Below the pieces are notes generated by a model. It saw only the letters and a program-made list of their open reading frames with translations. It searched no databases and had not been told where the DNA came from. Shown here piece after piece: positions 7,927-20,266 of a DNA stretch of 64,000 nt (its first letter is position 1; the number at the start of each line of letters is the position of its first letter). Made by a program: the position numbers and the translations under genes. The stretch comes from Pyropia yezoensis (lineage: Eukaryota; Rhodophyta; Bangiophyceae; Bangiales; Bangiaceae): the NCBI GenBank assembly GCA_009829735.1, contig CM020620.1, positions 16,450,354 to 16,514,353 of the forward strand. Direction: 5' to 3'.

Positions 7927-9873
7927 ATGGCTAGCTCGGACCCCCCGTCGTCCGGGGAGTACACGGGTGACGCACGTACTTCAGTGCCTTTGAATACTGG
8001 TGAGACACAGGTGGGTTTACCTGGGGTCGCAGAGGGACTAGAGGTCCCTCAAGCCAGCAGGACTGGAAGTGCGGGCGGGCAACAGGCCACCCCGACTCAG
8101 TCGGGAGTTCACTCGGGTGACACTTCTGACGTGGGTGGGCCGAAGTCTGGCCACCGCGTGGTATACTCAACGGGAACGTCCCAAGGGGTGAGGACTGTCC
8201 CCGCGAGTTCCACTCGGGTTGGAGCCAACTTTGGCATGGAGCCATCGCCAACTAGGCTTTCGGAGGACGGCGGACCTCCGTTGGTCGGCGATGGGCTCGC
8301 GCCCATGCCCCCGGTTGAGACCCCTGAGGAACGTGGTTACCCCTCAGGTGGACTCCCGGAGGTGGACCGAGACTCAACTGGAGTCGTCAATCCACTCCTC
8401 GCGGAAACTGTCCGTCGGGAGGCGACCACTGTGTTGCGGCAGACTTTGCCGGACCTGGTGGTCACGATGACGAATACTATTCTGAATCAGATTGTGGCGA
8501 GTTTGCCAGATGGCCTTAATGTCCAGACCGGATTGGGGCCTTCGAGCCCGCAGGCGCAGGGGGTGCCCCCCCTGACACCTATCTCGGGTCGCCCTGAACA
8601 GGGGGCGACCCCTGTGACTCCCAACGAGGGAGCCACACCATACTCGGTGGGGCGTACGCCCTTCATGGGGGAGTTCCCCCCGACAACACCGGCGGCTACA
8701 CCAAGCGCGCCGCGCCGGACTACAGGCACTGTGGGTGAACTTACCCCAGTGCCACAGCGGCTGTTCCCTCAACGTGAGGTGCCGCCCAAGATCCAGGTAG
8801 CCAACCCGGTCTACCAGAGGATCTTTGACTGTGAGACCTACGCCCTCCACAACAAGTCGGTGGCGTATGGTCCTGACCAGGCCCGAGCCATGGGCCGTGC
8901 CAAGAAGAATGCACTTCACTCTTTTGGGCACAAAGCGGAGTGGGATGGAACTCCCCCCCTCCGTGTCTTTGAGTTCCTACGTCGTTTCACAAAAGCCTGT
9001 GACGACAATGCCATAAGTGAAGGCATGGCTTTTTACATGCTACAGGAGTTTACGAAGGGAGACCTGCGGACAGAACTTATGTCCGTCATGCCCAGCTCCT
9101 CAAGTGGAGGCGCTGGGGAGGTGACGTCCTATTTGGAGCTCGTCAACTGGTTGTTGAGGGCCATGGTTGATGAAGCGGCGTTGGCTTCTCAAGTCGAGGA
9201 GTTTACGCAAGCCCATCAGGAAGAGGCGGAGGACGAGTTGTCCTTTGCGGAGCGAGTCCGTAAGCTCAACAATCTTTGTGGGTTTCATCATCCACAAGCT
9301 GTGGTGAAGAGTCGGTTTGTGGAAGGACTCCACTGGTCAGTCCGGATGGAGACCCGGGAGCATAACACTGCCCGGGCGACCCTGGCCGAGTTGGCTAGGT
9401 TCGCCTACCGCAGAGGCGAGGCCTACCGCAAGTTGCGGGAGGAACAACGCCAGGAGCGTCAGGCCGAGTTGGCCAAGGAACGGGAAGAGGCGCGCCAGGC
9501 CAGAGAGTTGCGAGAGGCACGCCGAATCCGCAAGGAGAGGGTGGTAGCTGCCGTGGGAACTTCCCAAGGTACCTCGTCGTCTTCCCCAGTTGGGAAGACC
9601 CCTCCGGGAACTGATCATCGGTGTTGGAACTGCAACTCCGATGGTCACTGGGCATATGATTGCCCCAAGTTGAGTAAACGCATCCAACAGCTTGTTAGGA
9701 ATGCGAGTAAGAAGTCGGCTACGAACGAAGTGCGTTCACGCCGCGAGGGTGGGTCTCGACCAGTGGTGGCGGTCGCCACACCCTCGACGGAGGGGGCGGA
9801 CACGTCGTCCTCGGACTCGTCGTCGTCCCCTTCGCCCTCAGATTCGGACGCCAAGTCGGCGGGAAACGAATGA
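7927..9873 (+). CDS. gag: Gag of gypsy element A1
   Basis: 648 residues from ATG 7927 (MASSDPPSSGEYTGD). Gag forms the cytoplasmic virus-like particle and packages the element RNA. The N-terminal third is low-complexity and Pro/Gly/Thr-rich. The central part (about residues 290-480) is a retrotransposon-gag-like helical region with the EFLRRFTKACDDNAISEG block. A highly charged helical segment follows (YRKLREEQRQERQAELAKEREEA). One CCHC zinc knuckle, CWNCNSDGHWAYDC, sits at about residues 566-579 (C-x2-C-x4-H-x4-C, nucleic-acid binding). A Ser/Asp-rich acidic tail ends the protein. The stop overlaps the pol start as ATGA at 9870-9873. The ATG at 7927 is preferred because the frame has no earlier ATG and follows the 120-nt leader. 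Confidence 0.93.
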   Translation: MASSDPPSSGEYTGDARTSVPLNTGETQVGLPGVAEGLEVPQASRTGSAGGQQATPTQSGVHSGDTSDVGGPKSGHRVVYSTGTSQGVRTVPASSTRVGANFGMEPSPTRLSEDGGPPLVGDGLAPMPPVETPEERGYPSGGLPEVDRDSTGVVNPLLAETVRREATTVLRQTLPDLVVTMTNTILNQIVASLPDGLNVQTGLGPSSPQAQGVPPLTPISGRPEQGATPVTPNEGATPYSVGRTPFMGEFPPTTPAATPSAPRRTTGTVGELTPVPQRLFPQREVPPKIQVANPVYQRIFDCETYALHNKSVAYGPDQARAMGRAKKNALHSFGHKAEWDGTPPLRVFEFLRRFTKACDDNAISEGMAFYMLQEFTKGDLRTELMSVMPSSSSGGAGEVTSYLELVNWLLRAMVDEAALASQVEEFTQAHQEEAEDELSFAERVRKLNNLCGFHHPQAVVKSRFVEGLHWSVRMETREHNTARATLAELARFAYRRGEAYRKLREEQRQERQAELAKEREEARQARELREARRIRKERVVAAVGTSQGTSSSSPVGKTPPGTDHRCWNCNSDGHWAYDCPKLSKRIQQLVRNASKKSATNEVRSRREGGSRPVVAVATPSTEGADTSSSDSSSSPSPSDSDAKSAGNE

Positions 9874-12800
9874 CCGTTGGAGCTGGTCGTCCGAAGCTCA
9901 CAACGGCAGCCTCGGCCAAGTGGGCCAAGAGGACGAACCAACCGTGTCGGATACTGCGGCGACCTAAGGGAGTCCGCCCACCTCGGGTGGGACTTCCCAA
10001 GAACGTAAACCCACGTCGGGTCATCGCGGTGCTGACGGGTGAGAATTTCCAGGTGGCTGGACGGGTGCAACTTGCCCCCGGCCGCGCCTGTTGTGTCCGT
10101 ATCGTACTTGATACCGGGTCAGGAGCCTCCTTGATACGCAAGTCGCTATTACCAAAGGGGATGAGGCTCCAACGCTGGAAGTCTAAAGCTGACCATCTGA
10201 TCGATATCAATGGTGGGGTACTTCCCATCGTTGGTGCCGTGACCCTACCAACTCGGTTGGGGACCCATGAGGTCGACGTGACCTATGGAGTAGTTGAGAA
10301 TATATCGATACCCCTGCTTCTGGGTACCCCTTATGTCGTAACACAAGTGCCTTTGATTTGTGGCCCTGAGTACTGGGTCAAGTTGATGAATGGGGAGACT
10401 ATCCCCATCCTGGGTAAGGGAAAGTCTGTGGCTCCTGTGACAGTTTCACAGTCGAAGCCTGTTTGTTCTGTGAGGGAAGGGTTTACTGCTACTCTGCGTT
10501 TAGCCCGTAAAGTCATGTTGCCCCCCAACTCGGTGGCGCACGTGGATGTTGTAACTGATTATGCGGGGAACGGGTTGGTGCACCCTAACCCCCGTCTTGC
10601 TCGCAAGCACCAAGTGCATGTTGCCCTTGGCACGATGGACTCCAAAGCCGGAGTCCCGTGGAGGATCCAGGTGATGAACCTGAGCTCGTCGCCCAAGTTC
10701 TTCAAGTCGGGGGCCAAGTTCGGCTATATCGACCAACACGAGGGACCGGTAGTAGCGGTCACCCTCAGCGCGGGCGCAAGTAGCGACCCGAAGTCCGGAA
10801 AGGAGAAGCATCAAGCCAAGTCGGTCGCCTCTCCTCGGCCCCAGGTAAACATGGAGGGTGTTCCACCCAGGTTGAGGGTTCAAGTTGAACGCCTCTTGGA
10901 CCAATATCACAAGTTGTGGGATGGTCAATTGGGACTCATGAGAGCTACCCAACACCGGATCGAGTTGAAACCCGGTGCGCCCCCTATACGCCAACAACCG
11001 TATAGGGGGGGACCCCGTTCAAGGGCCCTCGTTAAGGAGCAAGTTGCTCGCATGGAGGCCCTCGATGTGATCGAGGCCAGCAACGCCGAGTGGGCGAGTC
11101 CGGTGGTGATCGTCCCCAAAGTTGATGGGACCCCCCGGTTCTGTATCGACTACCGTAAGCTCAACGAGAGCACGGTGAAGGATAGTTATCCCCTACCTCG
11201 GATGGATGACTGTCTGGACTCTCTGGGGGAGGCAAACGTGTTCTCTACCCTGGACTGTAACGCGGGGTACTGGCAAATTCCCATTGCCCCGGAGGACAGG
11301 CATAAAACTACCTTTACCTGTCACTGTGGTACCTACCAGTGCAAGCGTCTACCGTTTGGCCTGTGTAACGCGCCGGCAACTTTCCAGCGCGCTATGGACA
11401 TGATTCTGGCCGGAGTACGGTGGCAGATCTGTCTCGTGTACCTAGACGATATCATTGTGTTCTCCCGAAGTCCGGAGGAACACATTGGCCATCTTGGCCA
11501 GGTGTTCAAGCTACTTGCTGACGCCGGAGTGTCACTGAAGGCGAGTAAGTGCCACCTCTTCACTCAAGAGGTGGAGTACTTGGGACATGTTGTCCGTCCG
11601 GGGCGTCTCAGTGTCAACGAGAAAAACTTGAGGGCCATCCGCAAGGCTCAGTACCCCCGGACCCAGACCCAGATGAGGAGCTTCCTCGGGATGTGTAACG
11701 TGTACCGACGTTTCACTAAGGGCTTCGCCAAAGTGGCGAAGCCGTTGAATGAGTTAGTGAGCTCAACGCTACCGAAGAACCTGCCTCCCCCAAGTCGGGT
11801 GGAGCAGGAATCCTTTGAGACTCTTCGGGACCTTCTGCTGAAGCCCCCTATCCTGGCTATTCCCAGGTTGGGAGGCCACTACATCCTGGATGTGGACGCT
11901 AGCTACGACCAACTTGGTTGTGTGTTGCTTCAGCAACAGCCGGACAAGGAGTACTTGCCGGTGGGATACTTCAGCAAGGGGCTAAACTCGGCCGAGAAGA
12001 ACTACGGAGTCACCGAGTTGGAAGGACTCGCAGTGGTATGGGCGGTGACGTCACTTCGTCACTACCTAGAGGGTGAGAAGTTCCTCATCCGCTGTGACCA
12101 CCGCGCGTTGCAGTTCATCTTCAAGACGGACTGTACGAACACTCGTCTCAACCGGTGGAGGGTGCGACTTGCACCCTTCAACTTTGATATTGAGTACCGA
12201 CCTGGCAGGCAACATGCCCTTGCCGACGGCCTCTCTCGGGTACCTACCGAGGGACTGGACACCACCCCAGTCGATGAGGACATCCCCATCGTGGGGGTAG
12301 TCACGCGCTCGGGTCAGGCGTTGAATCCCGAGGCGCCAGGGAACAAGAAGTACTTGCCCCTGTCCCTGGACGAAGTAGTGAAGGCCCAGGCCGAGGATCC
12401 CTTCTGCAAGTCGCAGAGGGATACCCTGGATACAGTGGCGGAGACGCGGTTCTTCCTGGGAGACGATGGCCTCCTCATGAGGAGGGGGGTATTCCAGGGG
12501 ACCGAACAACTTGTCGTCCCCGCATCCCTCAAGGACAGTATCCTTGAGAGGGAGCATAACGCTCCCACGGGTGGACACCTGGGGTCTAGTAAACTGTACC
12601 AGACGCTGAGGACCAGGTACTACTGGCCGTCCATGGTGGTGGACATCTACAGTTGGGTGGCTGCCTGCACAAGTTGTGCACAGAACCGTCTGATGGAACG
12701 GCGGCCTACTACGGCTATGCTATTGTTCCCGGCCAAGGAGCCCTTCGCCGCGTTGGCGATGGACATCCTTGGGCCACTGCCAGTGACCGAGGAGGGCAAC

Positions 12801-13619
12801 CAGTACCTCCTGGTCATCTGTGACCGCTTCACGAAACTACGCGAGCGATCCCACTGGCAGAGATCACGGCCATGTCGGTCGTGTCAGCCTTCCTAGATCA
12901 CTGGGTTGCCGCGTATGGCATTCCGGATAGTACACTATCGGACAATGGACCGCAATTTGCGTCTGTACTGTTTCAAGGAGTGCTGGATATGTTGGGGGTT
13001 AAGGCAAAACTATGCCACCCCCCTACCACCCACAAACTAATGGGCAGGTGGAGCGCTTCAACAAAACTATTGTTAGGCAGCTGCGCCATTATGTGAGTGA
13101 GCACGTGAAGACGTGGGACCAATACATTTCTATTCTGACCACTGCCTACAATTCGCAGGTTCACTCATCTACCCGGGGAAGTACCCCTCGCTTTTGTGAC
13201 CCCCCCGTCGCGTGCGGTCTATTGCCGTGCGGCGGCCGCTCCCAACTAGGGAGGATGGTGGCAGTACGCCCACTCCTACTGAGAGTAAGGCGGAGTTCGC
13301 TGCTAGGCTTGAAAACCTCATCCCTAAAGTCAGGGCTGAGATGGACAAAGCACAAAAGCGCTACAAGCGTACCTTTGACAAAAAAGGTTGCGCAACGCCA
13401 AGCATGTCCCCGAGCAGGGTGACTGGGTATTGGTCCACTCACACACCCCAACTGGGGGTAAGTTGGTGTTCCAGACGAAGGGGCCGTACCAGGTCCTTCG
13501 TACTGATGGGCGGCGCTTCACCATCGAAAGTGACGATGGGGTCCGCACAGTGAACGGACAGGACGTGGTCAAAGTTGCACCACCGCCTGCAGGCGACCCC
13601 AGCTTGGGCGCGTGCTTTG
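9870..13619 (+). CDS. pol: Pol polyprotein of A1, 3' end lost in gap, frameshifts near the contig end
   Basis: Starts at the ATG of the ATGA overlap with gag. Order: aspartic protease (LDTGSGAS, Asp about residue 81), reverse transcriptase (FCIDYRKLN, LPFGLCNAPATFQ, YLDD at about residue 524), RNase H (DVDASYDQ at about 672; RPGRQHALADGLSR), integrase HHCC zinc finger (EREHNAP...CTSCAQN, about 896-930) and DDE core (AMDILG, DNGPQFAS, PYHPQTNGQVERFNKT). This gene order defines Ty3/gypsy elements. The frame is clean to about 12838, then a one-base deletion (GAAACTACGCG instead of GAAACTTACGCG) and several further indels (near 13016, 13178, 13385) break it. They cluster at the contig edge and are absent from element B, so sequencing error is more likely than decay. 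The chromodomain would lie in the gap. Confidence 0.9.
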
Positions 13620-14119
13620 NNNNNNNNNNNNNNNNNNNNNNNNNNNNNNNNNNNNNNNNNNNNNNNNNNNNNNNNNNNNNNNNNNNNNNNNNNNNNNNNN
13701 NNNNNNNNNNNNNNNNNNNNNNNNNNNNNNNNNNNNNNNNNNNNNNNNNNNNNNNNNNNNNNNNNNNNNNNNNNNNNNNNNNNNNNNNNNNNNNNNNNNN
13801 NNNNNNNNNNNNNNNNNNNNNNNNNNNNNNNNNNNNNNNNNNNNNNNNNNNNNNNNNNNNNNNNNNNNNNNNNNNNNNNNNNNNNNNNNNNNNNNNNNNN
13901 NNNNNNNNNNNNNNNNNNNNNNNNNNNNNNNNNNNNNNNNNNNNNNNNNNNNNNNNNNNNNNNNNNNNNNNNNNNNNNNNNNNNNNNNNNNNNNNNNNNN
14001 NNNNNNNNNNNNNNNNNNNNNNNNNNNNNNNNNNNNNNNNNNNNNNNNNNNNNNNNNNNNNNNNNNNNNNNNNNNNNNNNNNNNNNNNNNNNNNNNNNNN
14101 NNNNNNNNNNNNNNNNNNN
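13620..14119. other. Assembly gap (500 N)
   Basis: Exactly 500 Ns, a conventional unknown-size gap. Left side is the 3' end of family A pol (A1 subtype); right side is the protease region of a family A element of another subtype (A2). The same pol segment therefore occurs on both sides and the two sides do not belong to one element. Confidence 0.98.
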
Positions 14120-17100
14120 GTATCGTACTTGATACCCGGTCAGGAGCCTCCTTGATACGCAAGTCGCTATTACCAAAGGAGGTGAAGCTCCAACGCTGGA
14201 GGTCCAAAGCTGACCATATGATTGACATCAATGGTGGGGTACTTCCCATCGTGGGTGCCGTGACCCTACCAACTAGGTTGGGGACCCATGAGGTCGACGT
14301 GACCTATGGCGTAGTTGAGAATATATCGGTACCCCTGCTTCTGGGTACCCCTTATGTTGTTACACAAGTGCCTTTGATTTGTGGCCCTGAGTACTGGGTC
14401 AAGTTGATGAATGGGGAGACTATCCCCATCCTTGGTAAGGGAAAGTCTGTGGCTCCTGTGACAGTCTCACAGTCGAAGCCTGTTTTCGGTGAGGGAAGGG
14501 TTTACTGCTACCCTGCGTTTAGCCCGCAAAGTCACGTTGCCCCCCAACTCGGTGGCGCACGTTGATGTTGTAACTGATTTTACGGGGAACGGGTTGGTGC
14601 ACCCTCACCCCCGTCTTGCTCGCAAGCACCAAGTGCATGTTGCCCTTGGCACGATGGACTCCAAAGCCGGAGTCCCGTGGAGGATCCACGTGATGAACCT
14701 GAGCCCGACGCCCAAGTACTTCAAGTCGGGAGCCAAGTTCGGCTATATCGACCAACACGAGGGACCGGTAGTAGCGGTCACCCTCAACGCGGGCGTAGTA
14801 GCGACCCGAAGTCCGGAAAGCAGAAGCATCAAGCCAAGTCGGCCGCCTCTCCTCGACCCCATGTGAACATGGAGGGTGTCCCCCCCAGGTTGAGGGTTCA
14901 AGTTGAACGCCTCTTGGACCAATATCACAAGTTGTGGGATGGTCAATTGGGACTCATGAGAGCCACCCAACACCGGATCGAGTTGAAGCCCGGTGCACCC
15001 CCTATACGCCAACAACCGTATAGGGGAGGACCCCGTTCAAGGGCCCTCGTTAAGGAGCAAGTTGCTCGCATGGAGGCCCTCGATGTGATCGAGGCCAGCA
15101 ACGCCGAGTGGGCGAGTCCGGTGGTTATCGTCCCCAAAGTTGATGGGACCCCCGGTTTTGTATCGACTACCGTAAGCTCAGCGAGAGCACGGTGAAGGAC
15201 AGTTATCCCCTACCTAGGATGGGTGACTGTCTGGACTCTCTGGGGGAGGCAAACGTGTTCTCTACCCTGGACTGTAACGCGGGGTACTGGCAAATTCCCA
15301 TTGCCCCGGAGGACAAGCATAAAACTACCTTTACCTGTCACTGTGGTACCTACCAGTGCAAGCGTCTACCGTTTGGTCTGTGTAACGCGCCGGCAACTTT
15401 CCAGCGCGCTATGGACATGATTCTGGCCGGAGTACGGTGGCAGATCTGTCTTGTGTACCTAGACGATATCATTGTGTTCTCCCGAAGTCCGGAGGAACAC
15501 ATTGGCCATCTTGGCCAGGTGTTCAAGCTACTTGCTGACGCCGGTGTGTCACTGAAGGCGAGTAAGTGCCACCTCTTTACTCAAGAGGTGGAGTACTTGG
15601 GACATGTTGTCCATCCGGGGCGTCTCAGTGTTAACGAGAAGAACTTGAGGGCCATTCGTAAGGCTCAGTACCCCCGGACCCAGACCCAGATGAGGAGCTT
15701 CCTCGGGATGTGTAACGTGTACCGACGTTTCACCAAGGGCTTCGCCAAGGTGGCGAAGCCGTTGAATGAGCTAGTGAGCTCAACGCTACCGAAGAACCTG
15801 CCTCCCCCAAGTCGGGTGGAGCAGGAATCCTTTGAGACTCTTCGGGACCTTCTGCTGAAGCCCCCCATCTTGGCTATTCCCAGGTTGGGAGGCCACTACA
15901 TCCTGGATGTGGACGCTAGCTACGACCAACTTGGTTGTGTGTTGCTTCAGCAGCAGCCGGACAAGGAGCACTTGCCGGTGGGATACTTTAGTAAGGGGCT
16001 GAACTCGGCCGAGAAGAACTACGGAGTCACCGAGTTGGAAGGACTCGCAGTGGTGTGGGCGGTGACGTCACTTCGTCACTACCTGGAGGGTGAGAAGTTC
16101 CTCATCCGTTGTGACCACCGCGCGTTGCAGTTCATCTTTAAGACGGACTGTACGAACACTCGTCTCAACCGGTGGAGGGTGCGACTGGCACCCTTCCAAC
16201 TTTGACATTGAATACCGACCTGGCAGGCAACATGCCCTTGCCGACGGCCTCTCTCGGGTACCTACCGAGGGGCTGGACACTAACCCAGTCGATGAGGACA
16301 TCCCCATCGTGGGGGTAGTCACGCGCTCGGGTCAGGTGTTGAACCCCGAGGCGCCAGGGAAACAGAAGTACTTGCCCCTGTCCCTGGACGAGCTGGTGAA
16401 GGCCCAGTCCGAGGATCCCTTCTGCAAGTCGCAGAGGGATACACTGGATACAGTGGCGTAGACGCGGTTCTTTCTGGGAGACGATGGCCTCCTCATGAGG
16501 AGGGGGGTATTCCAGGGGACCGAACCAACTTGTCTTCCCCGCATCCCTCAAGGACAGTATCCTTGAGAGGGAGCACAACGCTCCCACGGGTGGACACCTG
16601 GGGTCTAGTAAACTGTACCAGACCCTGAGGACCAGGTACTACTGGCCGTCCATGGTGGTGACATCTACAGTTGGGTTGGCTGCCTGCACAAGTTGTGCAC
16701 AGAATCGTCTGATGGGAACGGCGGCCTACTACGGGCTATGCTATTGTTCCCGGCCAAGGAGCCCTTTGCCGCGTTGGCGATGGACATCCTTGGGCCACTG
16801 CCAGTGACCGAGGAGGGCAACCAGTACCTCCTGGTCATCTGTGACCGCTTCACGAAACTTACGCGAGCGATCCCACTGGCAGAGATCACGGCCATGTCGG
16901 TCGTGTCAGCCTTCCTAGATCACTGGGTTGCCGCGTATGGCATCCCAGATAGTACACTATCGGACAATGGACCGCAATTTGCGTCTGTACTGTTTCAGGG
17001 AGTGCTGGATATGTTCGGGGTTAAGGCAAACTATGGCACCCCCTACCACCCACAAACTAATGGGCACGTGGAGCGCTTCAACAAAACTATTGTTAGGCAG

Positions 17101-17874
17101 CTGCGCCACTATGTGAGTGAGCACGTGAAGACGTGGGACCAATACATTTGTATCCTTACTACTGCCTACAATTCGCAGGTTCACTCATCTACAGGGGAAG
17201 GACCCCTCGCTTTTGTGACCCCCCGTCGCGTGCGGTCTATTGCCGTGCGGCGGTCGCTCCCAACTAGAGAGGATGGTGGCAGTACGCCTACTCCTACTGA
17301 GAGTAAGGCGGAGTTCGCCGCTAGGCTTGAAAACCTCGTCCCTAAAGTCAGGGCTGAGATGGACAAAGCACAAAAGCGCTACAAGCGTACCTTTGACAAA
17401 AAGGTGCGCAATGCTAAACATGTCCCCGAGCAGGGTGACTGGGTGCTGGTACACTCGCACACCCCAACTGGGGGTAAGCTGGTATTCCAGACGAAGGGAC
17501 CGTACCAGGTCCTTCGTACTGATGGGCGGCGCTTCACCATCGAAAGTGACGATGGGGTCCGCACAGTGAACGGACAGGACGTGGTCAAAGTTGCACCACC
17601 GCCTGCAGGCGACCCAGCTTGGGCGCGTGCTTTGGAAGCGTGGCGCCTCCCCTCACTGCCTGCGGCCAAACAGGGCCCGCAGGAGTACGTGTTCGATAAG
17701 TTCATCGACCACGGATGGGATGAAGACACTGACCGCCTCATGTTGAGGGTGCGTTGGTTTGGCTACAAAGCCAAGGATGATACGTGGGAGTATGTGGAGG
17801 ACCTTCCCGCTGAGAAGGTCCGGGCGTACTGTGCCCGGAATGAGATAGACCCTAACAGCCCTCCCTCAACGTGA
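14120..17874 (+). pseudogene. pol: Pol of gypsy element A2 (5' end in gap), with nonsense codon and indels
   Basis: Begins at the protease (IVLDTRSGAS; the usual DTG is DTR here) and runs through RT, RNase H, integrase and the C-terminal chromodomain (FDKFIDHGWDEDTDRL...DDTWEYVEDLP) to a TGA at 17872-17874. A TAG replaces a Glu codon at about 16458. Many small indels (for example near 14487, 14795, 15152, 16198, 16525, 16660) break the frame. At the same positions the copy at 53490-56876 lacks these indels but shares the DTR and the TAG. The indels are therefore probably contig-end sequencing errors, and DTR and TAG are real. With Gly of DTG replaced and a nonsense codon, the element is unlikely to be autonomous. 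Confidence 0.88.
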
Positions 17875-17985
17875 GGGAAGGCCGAACAACAGTGCCAAGA
17901 GAGTGCTTCAAGTCGAAGTGGTACGCAGAGTGGCTTTTAGCTACAGCCCTAACCCTCACACTCTCACAACAAAGGCAGCTACCAA

Positions 17986-19928
17986 CTAGGCACGCATGCC
18001 AGACTCTCCCACTCCACGGCCCTCGCCCTCACGTGGAGGCGAGCGGCGAGACCCACGCCGATAACGGTCTCCACTTGTTGGAGGGGGCGGCGGCTCCAAG
18101 TCGGAACCGTCGCGCCCCTCACGGTCGCGCAAGTGGCGCCGACCGTGGCCACTCTTCTGCCTGGTCTTGCGCGCAAGTTTTCGACGCAGACGCTGGACAG
18201 ACTCCGTCTCCGACGGGGTAGAGGACTCCGAAACGGAGTAAGACATCGTCTTCCGATACGGAAGGAGAGCGCCGCGAGTGTCGGCGACGACGGCGAGGAG
18301 GCGAGTATGCCCGGCTCGCGCGACGTTTGCCACGCCCACGTGGGGCTGGCTGGGGCATAATAGCCCCAATGCGAGCCAACTCGGCCGTCATAAACTCCGC
18401 CACCGACTCGCAACTCGCGGTCGCCACTGCAGTACGAACGCGCTCCTCAAGTTGAGGAGTCTCGGAACTCTGTAGGGTTGCGGTCGACGCGGCCAACCTG
18501 GAAATGGTGCGCACCAACGTGGTGATCATCATCTCTGAGGATTAGAGGCGTGGGCGGTAACACCAACTTGGGGTATACCGTCAGGAGGGTGGCCCCCAAG
18601 TTGGGGGACACCGGGGTGGAAGACTCCACGGCCACGCTGATCGGGATGTTCCCGTGAGGTTGGAAAGGAACAGGAGGAAGCGGAGGGGCCCGCCGAGGTG
18701 GCGGTACCCGGGTGTAACTGCGACCCCGACTTGGGGCCCCCGCAGTGGGTTGAGTCATATGGTCATCATAGGACGGCACGGCCATAACTATGGGCTTGTC
18801 CGGGGGTGGCGCAGTGTGGCGATCCACCCCCGGGGCATACGGGTAGTCCCCGATGCCCAACCCCTCTCGTAGGACCACACGGCCGTCGTGAAGTTCACGA
18901 GCGACCCACACGAACTGGCGAAGTGCGCCATCGTCCTTGGGCCCACGAGTGGGGCGGCGCAACTTGTGCTCAATGCTCTCCCACTCGATAAACTTATGGA
19001 GCCGGAGCATCTCCTCAAGTAGAGTGAGTTATCCTGATGAGCACTCCTCAGCAACTAGCTGAGGGGTGAGCTGTTCCAAACCTTGGAGGAGCCGGAGGGG
19101 GAGATGCCAGAGCATCCCCCGCCGCTGAACACAGGACACCCAGGTCGACATGACCTCGAGGAGCCACTGGGTGGCCAACATGGCCCACACCAGGTGATCA
19201 GGGGCAGCCGTGAACATGACGGAGCCGAAGTGGTCAAGCAACCGTGGCAACAACGCCGGGAACCCGTAGGGGACCTCAACTTGAGGCCACCACTCGGGCT
19301 TCTTCGGATAGTACTGCTCCTTACTGGCAGCAGACTGTTGAGGAAACTCAAGTTGAGCCGAGGTCACCAAGTAGGGACCTCGCCGGAAGTCTTTCTCCAT
19401 CCGCACATCAAAGTGATGAGTGTGCGGATCGGCCTCGTGGAGGTACGGTGGGCGAGTTGCCACAGCGTCCCACGTGAAGGTCGGCAAGTCGCCGGGACCC
19501 GGGATAATTCCCCCGCGGTCCACCATGGCCTTGGCACGCTGAACGTCCTCAACCTCCTCATCGTCCAGGAAGGCAAACTGGTCCGTCCTGAAGCCGGCAG
19601 GGAACCCGACCCTACGGGGATACTTCTCCCGTAGGCGGTCCCATACCCGGCCCATCGCTGCGCCAAGTCGGCCACAGCGAAGAACAGTCAGCCCCTCCTC
19701 ATAGAGAGGCCAAGCGGGGTAAAACCACCGCCCCAAGGCCTCACGCGGGACAACTTGTCCCGCCTCCGGGGGAGACCCCGCCGTCAACCCAAAGCCGGGT
19801 GACGCGGGAGTCCCGTCCCCCGGAGCGATCGCGGAGCCCCCGCCGGAAGTCCCGGCGGGTGCTGCCCCGTAGGAGGTGTCCTCCATGCGCTCGTCAAGAG
19901 AGTCCGTCTCCACTCCCGGAGTCGCCAT
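17986..19928 (-). pseudogene. Antisense ORF of element A2, decayed
   Basis: Opposite-strand counterpart of the 647-residue protein at 29171-31114 in element B. It starts at the same MATPGVETDSLDERMED and ends at GVGESGMRA, 112 bp from the pol stop. Compared with B it has one nonsense change (a CAA Gln codon is TAA, about 19029), a 1-bp insertion near 18545 and an about 2-bp deletion near 18245, so the full protein cannot be made. The rest aligns closely, including the LEFPQQSAASKEQYYPKKPEWWPQVEVP block and the C-terminal Arg/Ser-rich tail. Its function is unknown. Confidence 0.8.
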
Positions 19929-20249
19929 GGCTCTCCCAAAGTTGGGGAGAGACGCTCTGGCTATCGCAGCACGAGACCCGCCTCGAGTTGAGGGGGACTC
20001 GGATCGTGGGTATACGGTTGGCCTCCCTAGCGTGGGGCGGCCCAGTGGAAGGTGAAGGGGAGGTGGTGGTGATGGTGAAGTGTGAACTGAGGAGAGCAGG
20101 CTGCCGAGTGGGCAAGCTTGAGGAGAGGGGCGGTCAACGTGACCGCCTCCACATCCGTGTTACGTACTCGATGGGGGACAGCAAGTCGCGCCCCCAACGC
20201 CGAGACGTGCGTTTACGCACCCCCTCACAGGGCCGACCGGGTCGGTCGG

Positions 20250-20266
20250 AACTGAGGAGAGGGGAG
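20250..20266 (+). promoter_or_regulatory. Polypurine tract of A2
   Basis: AACTGAGGAGAGGGGAG lies directly before the 3' LTR (TGTGGCAG from 20267). The same purine tract precedes the 3' LTR of B on the minus strand (28826-28842). It primes plus-strand DNA synthesis in LTR elements. Confidence 0.85.
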
